NCBI RefSeq assembly: GCF_000276665.1
Contig: NW_004955426.1
Coordinates: forward strand, 486,919 to 550,918
Direction of reading: 5' to 3'
Source: Chinchilla lanigera
Lineage: Eukaryota > Chordata > Mammalia > Rodentia > Chinchillidae
DNA: 64,000 nucleotides
Positions 33,950-45,399 of the stretch are shown one piece after another. Within the stretch, counting starts at the first letter, position 1. The number at the start of each line of letters is the position of its first letter. The notes below the pieces were generated by a model. That model saw nothing but the letters and a program-made list of their open reading frames with translations. It was not told where the DNA came from and did not search any database. Position numbers and translations under genes: made by a program.

Positions 33950-34468
33950 AGGTGTGATCAAAATATATGGCTAATATTTAAATTAAAGAGACTGTTACAG
34001 AAAAAGATGACAGTAATGTCCCCCTCAAAATCCTGCCCTATGCTTTGAACACCCTTTTCCCATCATTTGTGCTACTTTCTGAAGCTGTTCTGGAAGCTCT
34101 CTTTCTTGAGTGTCTAGTTGTGCTGCCTCAACATTCTTAATCAATTTAAAACATTCACATGTCATGGTCATTTTGACTTGGAGGAGGAGCCAGGAGTTTC
34201 ATGGTGCCAGATCTGGAGGAGAGGGTGGATGAAGACACACCATAAAGTTTTTAAGAGCCTGGTTTTCTGTTGGCTGACACTCACTGTATTTTGGATCACA
34301 TCTTGTAAAGACACTCATGAAAGAGGACTTCCAGAATGGCTTCAGAAAGTGGCCAGAATGATGGGACAAGTATGTTCAAAGTGACGGGAGGGTTTGAGGG
34401 AGATTCATGGTGATGTGCCTTTAATTGTAATAAACTTAAACGTTCATAATATATTTTGATGACCACTT
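33950..34468. mobile_element. Fold-back mariner (Tc1/mariner) remnant
   Basis: Two copies of a mariner 3' end face outward. The left arm (about 33950-34115) starts AGGTGTGATCAAAATATAT. The right arm (about 34309-34468) reads almost the same on the minus strand. Both encode the same piece of transposase C-terminus in opposite directions (FQNxFRK-like; minus near 34075-34100, plus near 34325-34350). The loop (about 34116-34308) holds, on the minus strand, a degraded PDLAP segment next to the third catalytic Asp region of DD34D transposases. Stops abound and the element is inactive. Confidence 0.78.
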
Positions 34469-34989
34469 GTATTTTGTTTCATTTTGCCCTTCTGTGCCAG
34501 TGCCCTCTCCATATTCCTGTCCTCTGTCCTTGGCAGGTACTTATTCTGATAGATTTGATCAGTATTTGTGTCTGCAGCTGATGTGAATGGAGCTCCACCC
34601 GGACTTCCCCAGCCAGTGCTGGTCTAACAAAGGGTACAAAAGGCCAGGTCCCTTGAGGCAAGGAGATAACACTAAGATGTGATTTATATCTCAGCACTCC
34701 CCTGAGATCTTTCTAGACTGTCCCGAAGCCCTTGTCTTTGCTGAGCTCATCCCCTGCCCTGTTCTGTGTCTTGTGTCTTCTTTCCCAAAAAGCTCCCTGC
34801 AGTGCATCCCAGACTTTCTAATCTTCTCAGACTCTGCCTCTCGGAAACCAGAGTCAGATGGGACAGGATCACAGAGTAGTCTCGGGCACGTCCATGTGCC
34901 CATATGCATGTGGTTGTATATTCAAGTATCCACCATTGGAATGGTATTGTTCTACGCCTCCTTCTCTCCCTGTTTTCCCATGAGGCTCT
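34469..34989. other. No recognisable feature
   Basis: Unique-looking sequence between the mariner and a MaLR LTR. Confidence 0.4.
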
Positions 34990-35402
34990 GTCTGTCTCTG
35001 TATTACACACTTTCCCATCACTGAGATGAAATACCCAACACACACCTTCAAGGGGGCGAGGTTGATCTGGCTCACAGTCTCCTATGGGTTCAGTCCATGG
35101 TTGCCTGAGCCATGGCTGAACCAAGGCAGAGATAGCATGGCAGAAGGAGCTGGTAGAGGGAAGGAGCTCAAAACATGGCAGTCAGATAGAAAAACCAGAG
35201 AGAGATGAAGAGGCCAGGGTCAAGAATATAGTATTCTAGATCACATGCCAGGGAACAACTTCCTCGGGTCAGGCCCCACCTCCCGACAGCACATTCAGCT
35301 AGTCCACTGAACACAGCACCCCAAGTTCCAGTCACCTCCTAAAAGCCTCAGTCTTGAACACATGAGACTTTTGGTGGATATTTTTGATCTAAACCATAAC
35401 AG
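34990..35402 (-). mobile_element. ERVL-MaLR solitary LTR
   Basis: Reversed MT/MST-like LTR: CACTGAGATGAAATACCCAAC, GATCTGGCTCACAGTCTCC, TTCAGTCCATGGTTGCC, CAGGCCCCACCTCCCGACAG, CACATGAGACTTTTGG and TAAACCATAACAG at the end. No internal region. Confidence 0.75.
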
Positions 35403-36544
35403 TCTCTGATATCACCTTGGTGTTGTCTAATGGTCCCAGCAGAACTCTCTCCTTTTCCTGTCTGTTGTGAATGCTACCAATTTATTCAGCCACTTCTGAA
35501 GTGATAACAGGTGGCGTCTTCCTCTACCTGACCACAGACAAGACCCCAGTGGACATCCTTGCAATGCAAGGAGGGGTACTGAGCCGGGGGCATGGGGATA
35601 CTCAGTGTGAGTCCTCCAGAGACTCTCCCGGACTGTGCTATGTGAACACACACCGACCAGCTTGCCCCTCCACATCTTCTCCCTAGCAGAGGAGGTCTCC
35701 TTTCCCATGTTCCCATTCTGAGGCTGGCTTTTCATCACCGTTTGGCTTTGCTTTTCATTGTCTGTGACATTTAGCATGTCTGCATGTACTTGTTGGGTGC
35801 TTCCCTTTTTGCAAACACCTACTTAAAAAAAATAATTTAAAGAACTTCTTTGTTTATTCTAGAATGAGTCCCTTGTTTTGTACAGTGAAAATATCTTCTT
35901 TGAAGGGACCATCTGTCTCTTTTCCTTGTTTACAGCATTCATCACTGAGTGGAAATCCTTAAGAGTCACTACCTTATGCTCTTACGGTCCCATGGAGATT
36001 TTTGATGAAATATGGCTTGTTTATATGTGGCTTGGCTTTTTATCACAGTCCCCCAAAGAGGGCACAAGTATGAGTCCACAGGGGGTTGTGTTAAAGGACA
36101 AAATCATGCTCACTTTTTCTACCGACTCGTAAGATCCAGCTTTGGCACTATGGGCTTGAGGTCTTTTCTGGATCTTCTCGGCCTCTTGTGCACAGGGGAT
36201 TCCAGTGGGCTGTCCTCTTGGACCCTGAAGGTACTTTGACTTGCTTGAGCTGCACAGAAAACACGTGTCAGGAGGCCATGCTGGTCCCCAGGTGACAGTG
36301 GAAACAGCAGGAGTATAATTCCTTGGCAGCCCCTCTGGAGACAAACTTTTCATCCTGTGCCACTCAGTAGGTCCCAGGCCATGACTCTGCGCTTACAGTG
36401 TACCAGCAGCACTAGAGCCAAGGCCTGCGGATGCCACATGGAGTAGCAGGATCTGCAACTGAGGGCTGAGCAGGAAGCCTTTTACTAGGTGGGTCCTTGG
36501 AGACCCCTGGGGACTCCTAGTGAGGATGAGACCCTTCCAGCAAC
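35403..36544. other. No recognisable feature
   Basis: Unique-looking sequence. The open frames at 35427-35777 (minus) and 36021-36353 (minus) have no signature. Confidence 0.4.
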
Positions 36545-36965
36545 TTCTTATATCTCAGTACAGATTGCCCCCCGCAAAGATACATGCAAATCCTAGCCTC
36601 TAGTATCTTAGAACATGTCATTACAGAAATAGGGCCACTGCAGATGCAATAAAAAGAGATCACACAGATGTGGGTGGGGCCCTGACCCAACATGACTGAT
36701 GTTCGTACAAGAAAATAGACTTGTGGCAGCAGACTGACAGGAAGAACACCACAGGACAAGGCAGTGGGGATGGGAGTGGGCCAGCTCCAAGCTAAGGGGA
36801 CTACAGATTGCGGGCAGCCAGCAGACCCCGCGAGAGGAAGGGAGGATTTCTTTACAGGTTTTGCAGGGAGCAGGGTCCTGTCAATACCTTGATCTTGGAT
36901 TTCTAGTATGCAGAAATGTGAGGCAGCAAAACTCTCCTATTCTAAACCACTGCATTGTTATGGGG
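36545..36965 (+). mobile_element. MLT1-like LTR
   Basis: AAATAGGGCCACTGCAGATGC, GTGGGTGGGGCCCTGACCC, TGATGTTCGTACAAGAAAAT, CTTGATCTTGGATTTCTAGTA and TAAACCACTGCATTGTTATGG follow the plus-strand order of an old MLT1-type LTR. Confidence 0.52.
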
Positions 36966-37015
36966 CCCATGCTACAAGTAGCTGAGAGGGAGATTGAGAA
37001 ATGGCATTTTTCCTG

Positions 37016-37098
37016 GCGTTTTTTTCTTTTCCTCTTTTTCTTTGTATTCCTTTTCCTTTCTTCCTTTTTCCCTCCTTCCCTTCCCTCCTTTCTTTTTC
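37016..37098 (+). repeat. Polypyrimidine tract
   Basis: About 80 bp almost entirely C/T, probably the expanded tail of the SINE that follows on the minus strand. Confidence 0.75.
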
Positions 37099-37282
37099 TT
37101 CTGTGGCACTGGGGATGGAACCCAGGACATTTGCATGGATCCCCAGCCTATCTTGCCTCTCCCTTTTTGAAACAGGGTCTTGCTAAGTCATTAAGTTGCC
37201 CATGCTGAGCTCAAATTTGTGATCTTCTTGCCTCAGCTTCCTGAGCCCTGGGCTTGTGGGTATGTGCCACCATGCCCAGTTA
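37099..37282 (-). mobile_element. Composite B1-ID SINE
   Basis: GGCACTGGGGATGGAACCCAG to GGATCCCCAGCC is an ID-like half, followed by GAAACAGGGTCTTGCTAAG, TTGCCCATGCTGAGC and GTGCCACCATGCCCAG (B1 half). Reverse-oriented. Confidence 0.7.
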
Positions 37283-37510
37283 GATTTCTTTTTTTAATTT
37301 AATATTTTTTATTAGTACATAATGATTACATCCATCGTGGGGAGTTGGTACACGTACATAACACATCTTAATTCTTTTTACATTCCTTCCCATCTTCTCT
37401 CCTCCTCTCACCTCCCTCTATCTTTTCATCCCCTTCCATTTGTAAAAAATCTATCTCCTTTTTCCAATTATCTGTCCTTTATTTGTTTTATAAATTTCTT
37501 AATGTGAGTT
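37283..37510 (-). mobile_element. L1 3'-end fragment
   Basis: Starts T-rich (poly-A on the other strand), then TTTTATTAGTACATAATGATT, GAGTTGGTACACGTACATAA and a CT-rich stretch with CCATTTGTAAAAAATC. The GAGTTGGTACA segment recurs at 41045. The layout fits the reversed 3' end of a lineage L1. Confidence 0.42.
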
Positions 37511-38019
37511 AGAATTTTTTACCCAACCAAGCCATAAATTTGCCACCCCCCAGGATATTTACACATCCTGATCACTTTGGGCCACTATAACAAAGGGACA
37601 TAGACCTGGTGGCTTTAAAACCACAGATGCAAACACTGAGCCCATAGGATGGCATGTTCCTTTTACTGTGAATGCCTAAGGCTGAGGAGACTTTTTAAAG
37701 CCATCCTAATTTTTCTTCCACTTTTCCAGGTTGTTACGAGCTGATTTGGTAGTGATTCTCCACTTAGTGTCATTGTAGCAAAGAAAATAAATTAATACCA
37801 ACAACCCAGGCCCCTGCTATGTGTCATAGTCAAGACAGGGAAGAACCTAGGGATTATAAAGGTGGTTCCAGTGTGAATGCACCAGAGGGTGCTGCTAAAA
37901 GGCAGACTCTTGAACCCCTGACCTGCTCAATTGAGGGGAGATGCAAGATTTTTTTAAATGTACATGTCAGGCGTGACTTGAATACAATAGATTAAAATGT
38001 ATTATTAGCTTTATTCCAG
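37511..38019. other. No recognisable feature
   Basis: Unique-looking sequence; GGCCACTATAACAAAGGGACA at about 37580 hints at an MLT1-type scrap. Confidence 0.35.
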
Positions 38020-38150
38020 GTGGGCTTTTTATGTTACCTCACTTAATTCAATAACTTGCCATGTGGCAGTGGGAGAGACCTCTAACTTTATTTTATAGAT
38101 CTGGCAACTAAGGGTTTTGCTCATGAGCTGTCTCAAATCCTAAGTGCTTG
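38020..38150 (-). mobile_element. MIR SINE
   Basis: CTCACTTAATTCAATAACTTG, TTTATTTTATAGATCTGGCAA and CTAAGGGTTTTGCTCATGAG resemble a reversed MIR. Diverged. Confidence 0.42.
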
Positions 38151-40556
38151 TGAGAGGTGAAACAATTTTTCAAACCTGTATTTGTCTGTCTATAAAGCCT
38201 GCAACTTTCAGAATAAAATCTATGAGGGAGCAGGGAAGGGTAGGAAAAGCAGTTTGCTCTCAGGTTGGAAGGAGTCTCAGCTACGAGTCTAGAAGCTTCC
38301 TTTGGCTGAGACACTGAGGACTTTCCAGCAAGAGCCTTGTTTGTGGTCTGTATCGGTCACCAATCAGGCTCAATCAGATGCAGTAACAAATACTCCCCAG
38401 GACCAAAGTGCCTCGACATGGCAAAGGTTCACTCCTTGCTCAAGCTGCATGTCTGTTGAGGGGTTTCTACTTAGCCTAGTTATTCAGGGATCCATCAATA
38501 CAACGCTGCTGCCTTGGAAATTTGCCGTGAGGGGGAAACGGAGCTCTTGTGAAGGTCTGGAGCTGCCTCCTCGTGCTCTTGGCCAGAAGTGACCCTTGCC
38601 ACTTCTATTCAGAACATATTGATCAGAACTGGTCCCATTGCTCTGCTCATGTCCCAAGAAGCCAGAAGCACAATCCCAGCCTGTTCTGAGAAGCAGTCAT
38701 GTCCAAGTAGGACCACCTCAGAGTCCCTCTCAGGACTGAGATGTTCACATTTCCATATTTTGTTTGTCGTGAGCTCTTTTGTTCACTTGCATTTTGATTT
38801 TGAAAAACATTGCCCAGAGATGCTATTTCTCTTGAATACTGAGCTTTCTGTACTCTCACAAATTTTACACTCAAGTCCTATTTTTGCTACAGACAGAGGA
38901 AGGGTTAAAAAAAAAGGACCAGAGACTTGACTGAACCTTTGTTTTCATGTTACAGCCCCAGAAAAAAGCAATACTTACAGAGAGGCATGGATACAGTTGA
39001 CATCTCCATAAATATTGACAGAGAAAGAACATAGTGAGAAAGTCCCTCTAACAAGAAGAGAAGGCAAGCTGAGGGCCAGTAGAGAGGGAGATTCCTGAGG
39101 TGCGGGCTGCGGCGAGTCCATATTCTGTCAGCGCATTGTATTGGAAACCATTTGTGTGCAGTTTCCCCAGCGACCTTCCGAGTACATAATGAAGACAATT
39201 AAAACCTGCGTCTCAGAGCCACAAAGTTTCCAGGGATTGGGTGAAGGTTAATCAGTGTGAATTGAACGCAGCAGCTTCTTCAAGTGAGATCGATGGGGAT
39301 GTTGATGAGGAAAAGAGGAGATGGTGGCTGCTCAGCTGTGCTTCCTTCCTTAGGCGCACTGTAGTGAGACCCTGTTAAAAACACTGCTGGAATATAAGAG
39401 GCCAAGGAAATTGATTTTGGTAAAAACCTGGTATGTTTTCTGTGTATAGAACTATAAGCATATGGCAATATAACTTACTTTGATACCTGGTATGATTTTT
39501 CTTTTAACCAGTGTCTCTCAAATTTTGTACTTGGGTGGATTTCGTGTGGGTGTGGATCTATAAAATTGACCTAGATTCTCTCTCAGCAGCAGAATTGATC
39601 TCCTTTTTCTTTTCTTTCCTTTTGGTCTGTGTGCCTTGTAAAACACGTCTGTGAACTTGCCTGATAAAGTTGAAAAGAGAATCTCTTCAAAGACCAGAGT
39701 TATTTGCTAAATGTGTTTCTACTTTGAACATCAGTGAGATGGTCTCCTAAGCGTGGGGTGAGAGCGAGAGAATGTTCTTGACCACGACACTGCTTTAATC
39801 TTCGGTGTTGTGTGCTCCTTGGTGAACCCCGATATTCTGAAAGCACCTGCACAATGGATGTGGTCGCCACCTAGTTATCTACGAAAATTAGGAAAGCTTG
39901 GTTTTGAAAAACTCTGCTTATGAAGCTCTTGATGCACAATGTGCTGCTCTCAGAAGAGTGGGGTTTGTTATTTCAAATGAAGTTTGCTTAGGAATTTGGT
40001 CACATGGTCTCCTCGCTTATGTTCAGAACCACTTCGCTCTGACTGGGAGCCACTGAGCGCTATGCTGGTGGTTCACAGCTAGTGGGCTCTCTTACCCCAT
40101 GGCTTCTATAAGGATAATTAGCGATGCGCAGAGATGCATTATCTGCTCCCTGGGCTCCAGCTGACTGGCAGGGAGTCCTGCTGGCTCTTGGGGAGAATCA
40201 TTAAAACGATAATGGCAAGAACTACACTCAGAAGGGTGTTCCAGGTAATGGAGGAGTGTAAAGAGGGACTTTGAACTTGGTTACAAGCATCACAGAATGT
40301 ATCACATGTAGCTGGACAGGGTTCTGATGGTGGAGCAGGAGTTGGTCAGGTTGTCAGGGGCACACTATGAGAAGGGAGAACCAAGACACATGGACATATG
40401 GAGAGACTAGAGGGACACAGGGTGATGGTATGGGGTTATTCCAGGGGCTTGGTCCAGCTCTCTCAGTCCATCCACAGCTCTCCTTCACTTCAGGGATAAG
40501 GGAATTTGTGATGTTCAGAGGACTTCCGCAGGGTTTGTCCAATCCTGCTCATAGGA
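38151..40556. other. Unique stretch of about 2.4 kb
   Basis: No confident repeat or gene. 38361-38660 may be an old transposon scrap. Around 40095-40220 there are homeodomain-like motifs (ATAATTAGC, TCATTAAAACGATAATGG). Open frames at 38302-38930 are unrecognised. Confidence 0.4.
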
Positions 40557-40564
40557 CAAACCTA

Positions 40565-40773
40565 AGACTAAACTAACTCTAATACTCACCTAACTCTAAA
40601 CATGAAATCTAACCTAACCCTACCCCTAACATAACCCTAAACTAACTCTAATGCTAACCTAAGCGTAATCCCATCTCTAAGCAAACCCTAACTCTAACTG
40701 AACCCTAGACTAAACCCTAACCCTAACCTAATCCTAATCTAATCCTAACCCTAACTCTACCCTAACCCTGTCC
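40565..40773 (+). repeat. Degenerate interstitial telomeric repeat
   Basis: About 210 bp built from CCCTAA and near variants (CCTAACT, CTCTAAC, CCTAAAC, CCTAATC), with several perfect CCCTAACCCTAACC stretches in its 3' part. The strand shown is the C-rich telomere strand. The degeneracy shows it is old. Confidence 0.9.
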
Positions 40774-41476
40774 CGCATTTCCTCCCACAAGGTCGGCCCA
40801 GAGCACAAAAGCCAGGAAAGCCTTTGTGCAAAACTGGGGCAAACCCAAGGTGCATCATTCACCCTGGAGCCCCTGCTGACCCAGCAAAGCTGGGACACCC
40901 CTGACGTTGCCCCGCACATGGCTCCGCCCACCCATTGTGGGTCCCTCTGGGAGCACCAGGCCCTGTGCAGCCCACTCAGGGCTCCCTGTGGCTCTGCAGG
41001 CAAACGGAATCAGCGTGCGTGGGCTGTAACATGAGGTTAGTGAGTTGGTACATGTACACAGCACATCTCAATTCCTTTCCGTCATCCAAGAAATGTAAAC
41101 ATTAGGCACTGTGCAAACAGGTACTAATAAACGAAATTTAAAGAAAAAAGGAAAGAAAGATCAGACGAGCCCGTGCTGCAGGTGAGGTATGCTGTGGAGA
41201 GCCCTGGTAGTCAGCAGCTCCTGTGTGCTCAGTTTATAATTCGCGTTTGCACCTGGGAGACTCCCTGAGGAGCACAGCTTTCTCCTGCCGTGGGCGCTGA
41301 CAGCTGGAATCTGCTCCGGACTCGTAGCTTACCCTGGGCTTCCTGCTGCTCTTTCTGGGCCTGCATATCTTACCGCTTTGTTTACTATTTCAAAATTATT
41401 TGTTTTATAAACCTGACTCCTTCAACCCACTAAAAACCAAGTTCTTGAAAAGTAGCCTTTTTCATTCTGTGAGTAT

Positions 41477-41477
<1 letters not shown>
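40774..41477. other. No gene; L1-like scrap
   Basis: 41038-41090 shares GAGTTGGTACATGTACACA and CACATCTCAATTCC with 37346-37390, probably the same L1 3'-end segment. The remainder is unrecognised. Confidence 0.4.
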
Positions 41478-41525
<48 letters not shown>

Positions 41526-41528
41526 CAC
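41478..41528 (+). repeat. (CA)n microsatellite
   Basis: About 25 AC units with one ACGC interruption near 41519. Confidence 0.95.
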
Positions 41529-42179
41529 CAAACAAACGAACACCAAAAGAAAACAAAACAAAAAGTGTACGGCAGAAGCTTCTCTTCAGCGGCTAGCATT
41601 TCGGCCCTGGTCCTTGGGGCAGACAGCGCGGCTTTGCCCACTCTGGAGCTCTGTGCCACGTGTCTAGGATCCCCGCCACCTGCGGTGGCTGCGACAGCGT
41701 GGCTAGGTGGGCTGTGGTCTGATTGGGCACTGCCCCTCACTGGCGTCTACTGGCCGCAGGCTCCATAAACCATAAAGAAGAGGTCCAGTGATACTTTGAC
41801 CTCCTTTGCTGCAGATGCGAAGCCCATGTAAAATGCATAGCAGGTGATCCTCTTGTGCTCAGTTAATCCTGAGGAACAGTCATCAGAAGTAGTGATCGTT
41901 TGGAGGGAAAGGAGTGTATAGCCCACTTAAAAGTTCCCCTGAGTTTAAAATAAGTTATTCTCTCTGTCTCTTTTCCATCCTTTCCTCCTTCCCCTCCTTC
42001 TCTCTCTCCCTGACTCTCTGCCTTGAACTTGGCCATGGCTTTATACTGTATGGGGGGATCAGTTGTGAATTCAGAAGTAAACTTATAAAAATTCTACAAA
42101 ATAAAAACCTCAATTGGCAGCACAACCCTGCCAACTCATCCATGAAAGCCTCTCTGGGCTGGGCTTGCCTAATGGAGGC
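41529..42179. other. No recognisable feature
   Basis: Locally CpG-containing around 41580-41710 but too short for an island. A CT-rich tract lies at 41960-42018. Confidence 0.4.
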
Positions 42180-42400
42180 AGGGGTGTTAACGGCTCATAG
42201 CGCCAGGGGACAGAGAGTAAGCCCTGGCCCTTCCACAACAAGCTAAGGGACGCGGGCCAATTGAATCCTGTGAATCTTAGCTTTCTCCAGGCAGAAAGGA
42301 GCTAATCATGCCTCACATGCTGGGTGGTAGAAGCGGCAGCGGTAATGCTCTAGCAGGGGTAGCAGTGCATAGCAAGAGCTTAATAAAAAGTATGCATTCC
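42180..42400 (+). mobile_element. Possible MIR SINE
   Basis: GAATCTTAGCTTTCTCCAGG, GGAGCTAATCATGCCTCAC and AAGAGCTTAATAAAAAGTAT keep the MIR 3'-half order. Diverged. Confidence 0.4.
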
Positions 42401-42541
42401 TCCGCTCTCAGGATTGTCAGGCAACCTTGCATAAATAAAGAAGTTAGGGTCTGGAGCAGCCAGGACAGGGAAAGCTTTTTGGGAAAAGGGTTCTACCAAG
42501 TGAAACCTTGGAGGAGCCATGGACATGGGTTTCCTGAGTCT

Positions 42542-42660
42542 GTCTGTTTTTGGGACAGGGTCTCACTATGTAGCCCAGCCTGGCCCCCAACATGAAGCAA
42601 TCCTCTTGCCTCAGCCTCCTGAGTACTGGGATTACCCATGAGAACCACTGCAACCGGCTG
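42542..42660 (-). mobile_element. B1-type SINE
   Basis: GGGACAGGGTCTCACTATGTA, GCCCAGCCTGGCCC, CCTCAGCCTCCTGAGTACTG and GGGATTACCCATGAG. Reverse-oriented. Confidence 0.72.
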
Positions 42661-42842
42661 GTCTTGAGATTGTTATGCAAAGAAAAGTGTATATGTGGAT
42701 TGGGTGGGTGAGAGGGCAGATGGGGGGGGCACTGGAACACCAGGGATACTGAGAAATTCATCCCTTCCTGTGGGCATGAACGTCCCCTTTGGCAGTGTCC
42801 AGCTACACTGGATCCAAGGATGGGAGTCAGTAAATCAGCAAC

Positions 42843-43005
42843 TTTTTTGTTTATTTCTTGAGATAGGGTCTCACTGTGTGCTTGAGATCAGTTCAGATTG
42901 GCTTTGAATTCACTATATAGTCCTGGCTGGTCTGGAACTCATGGTGATCCTCCTGCCTCAGCCTCTCCAGTGCTGGGATTTTTGACACACACCAACATAT
43001 CTGGC
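42843..43005 (-). mobile_element. B1-type SINE
   Basis: GAGATAGGGTCTCACTGTGTG, GGCTTTGAATTCACTATATAG, GGCTGGTCTGGAACTCATGG, CTCTCCAGTGCTGGGATT. Reverse-oriented, with the internal duplication. Confidence 0.75.
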
Positions 43006-43615
43006 CCATACAGCAACTGTTTTAATCTCAAGTACAGCTTTCTCTTCAATCCAGCCCCTTCTTTTGCTCTCCTTCCCCCTTCTTTTTCCCTCCCTTCTCT
43101 TCTGTGTATAACTTGAAGTTTCCATCAGAAATTTAGCCAAGAAATACTCTCTGGACATACCAAGGGGACCCTCATCACAAGGCTGAGTTGCAACTTCTGC
43201 TGTTGTTTCTACACAATCTCATTCCAGCTGGTCTGCAGCCACAGTTTGGTATCTGAACGCGCATAGTCCTTCCCGGGCTCCTGTCCTGAGAGGCAGTTAG
43301 GGGAATCCTGCTTGTGGGGCTGGAGGCGAGAACGATACAGACCCGGGAGAGGAAAGGCTGCAGAGCGTTGTTCAGTGTGTGATGTGAGGTGTTGGAAGCT
43401 GCGCTGAGCCTGAAACCCTCGCACATCGTCGACATAGCTGCTTTCCAGTCCTCCTGGTGGGTGTTGCGAGGGATTTCTTGGTGAATTCTCCCTCTCTCAT
43501 CCCATTTTCTGCACACCTACTAGCTGCCCTGTGACACCAAAACAGGATTTCTGGAAGGGAAGGCACAGGAGACTGATATGACTGATACACAGAGAGAAAT
43601 TTCTAAATGCTAAAA

Positions 43616-43618
<3 letters not shown>
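43006..43618. other. No recognisable feature
   Basis: A CT-rich tract lies at 43040-43100. Otherwise unique-looking. Confidence 0.4.

Positions 43619-43661
<43 letters not shown>
43619..43661 (+). repeat. (GA)n microsatellite
   Basis: About 21 GA units. Confidence 0.95.
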
Positions 43662-43664
<3 letters not shown>

Positions 43665-44529
43665 CAGAGAGATGAATAAATTAGTCATCAATAAAATAAG
43701 GAAGTCCCATCTCTAGAAATTCTGGCTTTTAAAGATTCTCTCTCCTTTTAAAGCTTCTGTATTTCTTAGATTCGACTTTTTAGAAGCTGAAGTAAAAACA
43801 AATTGATACTTTGACAGAAATATGTTACGGATGGAATTGGGACATCCTAGTGCATTTGTGGATCCTCTTCCTCCTTCCTGAGAAAATGTTTATCTCGGGA
43901 TAATTTCACATTAGGGCAAAGATAGATTAAGGTTAGTCTTACCAATCAGGCTTTTAAATCCTCCTCAAAATGATGGATGCATCAAATTAAGAATAACTTC
44001 AGGAATGTACAGCAGTTTAACTTATGCATATTGTTATTTTTCATTAATGTTTAGTGAAAAAGATAGTAGCTGCTTTCTACCTTTCTATCTAGATCACTTA
44101 GTAAACCAAGGTGATCTCAGTTTGGACATGGAGGTGATTTTAGTTGATATAAAAAAAAATAGCCTCATTAAGGCCTGCATCTAGTAATGATCTCCCCAGC
44201 CACAGACACCCGCCAAAGTTTGAACTTGAGGCACAGCATGTGTATGTTGATTTATGAAGCAGAATTGGATTGTTTCTCAAGCAGAGAAATTGTATTCAGC
44301 AGCAAAATTCAGTCTGTGAATTCCCAAAGTTTCTATCTTTAGTTAAGCGTCAGGGAGGGAACTAATGGGCCATATCCATAAAATCCCTCTCATGACAAAA
44401 AGAGCAGTGTGACCAAGCAGCAGCCTGGCTGGTGAGTGTCACTGGCCACTCTTGGCTTCTCTAAGCTGCAGGACATTTTCCCACGTAGGATGAGTGCACT
44501 GTTTCTCGGCATCGCATAGGAATCTCTTC
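43662..44529. other. AT-rich unique sequence
   Basis: No repeat recognised. TTATGCATATTG and TCATTAATG near 44024-44048 are POU/homeodomain-like. Confidence 0.38.
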
Positions 44530-45350
44530 TGCTTTCGTCTCCTATGAATCCTGTAACAAATGACGGCACACTCTGGCCTGACACAGCACACTTTCCCCCG
44601 ACAGCTCCGGAGGACAGAAGCCCCCCACGCGCTTTGCTGGGCTGCAGTCAAGGTGTCTCCAGGGCTGCCCTCCTTCTGAAGCTCTTGGTGAGAGACTCCT
44701 TTGCCTTTTTCAGCTTTTGGTGGCCACTGTGTCCCCTTCTCTGTCTTTGAAGTGCGTCACTCCAATTTCTGCTTCTGTGGTTACACCCTCTGTTACAGAG
44801 TCTCCTCTGCCTTCCCCTTATAAGCATGTGTGGAACATCACTTAGGATAATCTCCCCATCTCAGCTGCAGTCCCTCTGGAGGCAAAGTCACCTTGGAAGA
44901 CTGAGTTCCTGGGTGTTTTGGTTAGTTTTCTCTCATTGCTGAGACAAAATACCTGACCCCCAAAATTAAGGAAGGAAAGGTTTATTTAGCTCACAGTTTG
45001 TGGAGGTTTCAGTCCATGCTTGGCCGGCTCCAAGGCAGAGTGGCACATGGCAGAGGACAACAGTTCATGGCAGTAGAAGACAGCAAAAGCAACAAGAGCA
45101 AAAGGGAGGAGTGGCAGAGAGTAAACCTCTTTTCCTCCCTTATGTTGTATGCAAGCTACCTGCACCAGGGCGGCTGTAGCACTCACACACATAATCCCAG
45201 CACTGGACCATGAATCAAACACAAACTCTAGAAGCCCATCCCATGACTGTGTGAGGCTTTGGGGGCCATCTAGTCACAAACCATAACACCAGGTCCCAGG
45301 ATAGGACTTGGGTGTCTCCAAGGACCATCATTCAAATCACTATGTCTTAG
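44530..45350 (-). mobile_element. Old MLT1-like LTR split by a younger LTR
   Basis: AATCCTGTAACAAATGACGG, AGCTCCGGAGGACAGAAG, CTGCAGTCAAGGTGTCTCCAGG on the left and GGTCCCAGGATAGGAC, CATCATTCAAATCACTATG on the right read like a reversed MLT1-type LTR. It is interrupted at 44918-45290 by the MaLR LTR listed separately. Confidence 0.45.
44918..45290 (-). mobile_element. ERVL-MaLR solitary LTR, nested
   Basis: TTTTGGTTAGTTTTCTCTCA, GCTGAGACAAAATACCTGAC, GGTTTATTTAGCTCACAG, TTCAGTCCATGCTTGGCC and AAACCATAACACC mark a full-length reversed MT/MST-like LTR. It sits within the older LTR-like sequence at 44530-45350. Confidence 0.8.
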
Positions 45351-45399
45351 GATAAACATTGTTAAATCAGACCAGAATCACTACTGGGTACTTTTTTAA

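Noticed and set aside
41580..41710. CpG island or promoter
   Set aside because: Only a short, modest cluster of CpGs, with no core promoter or exon next to it.
43321..43350. U6 snRNA-like GAACGATACAGA
   Set aside because: Only about 12 bases match; the rest of U6 is absent.
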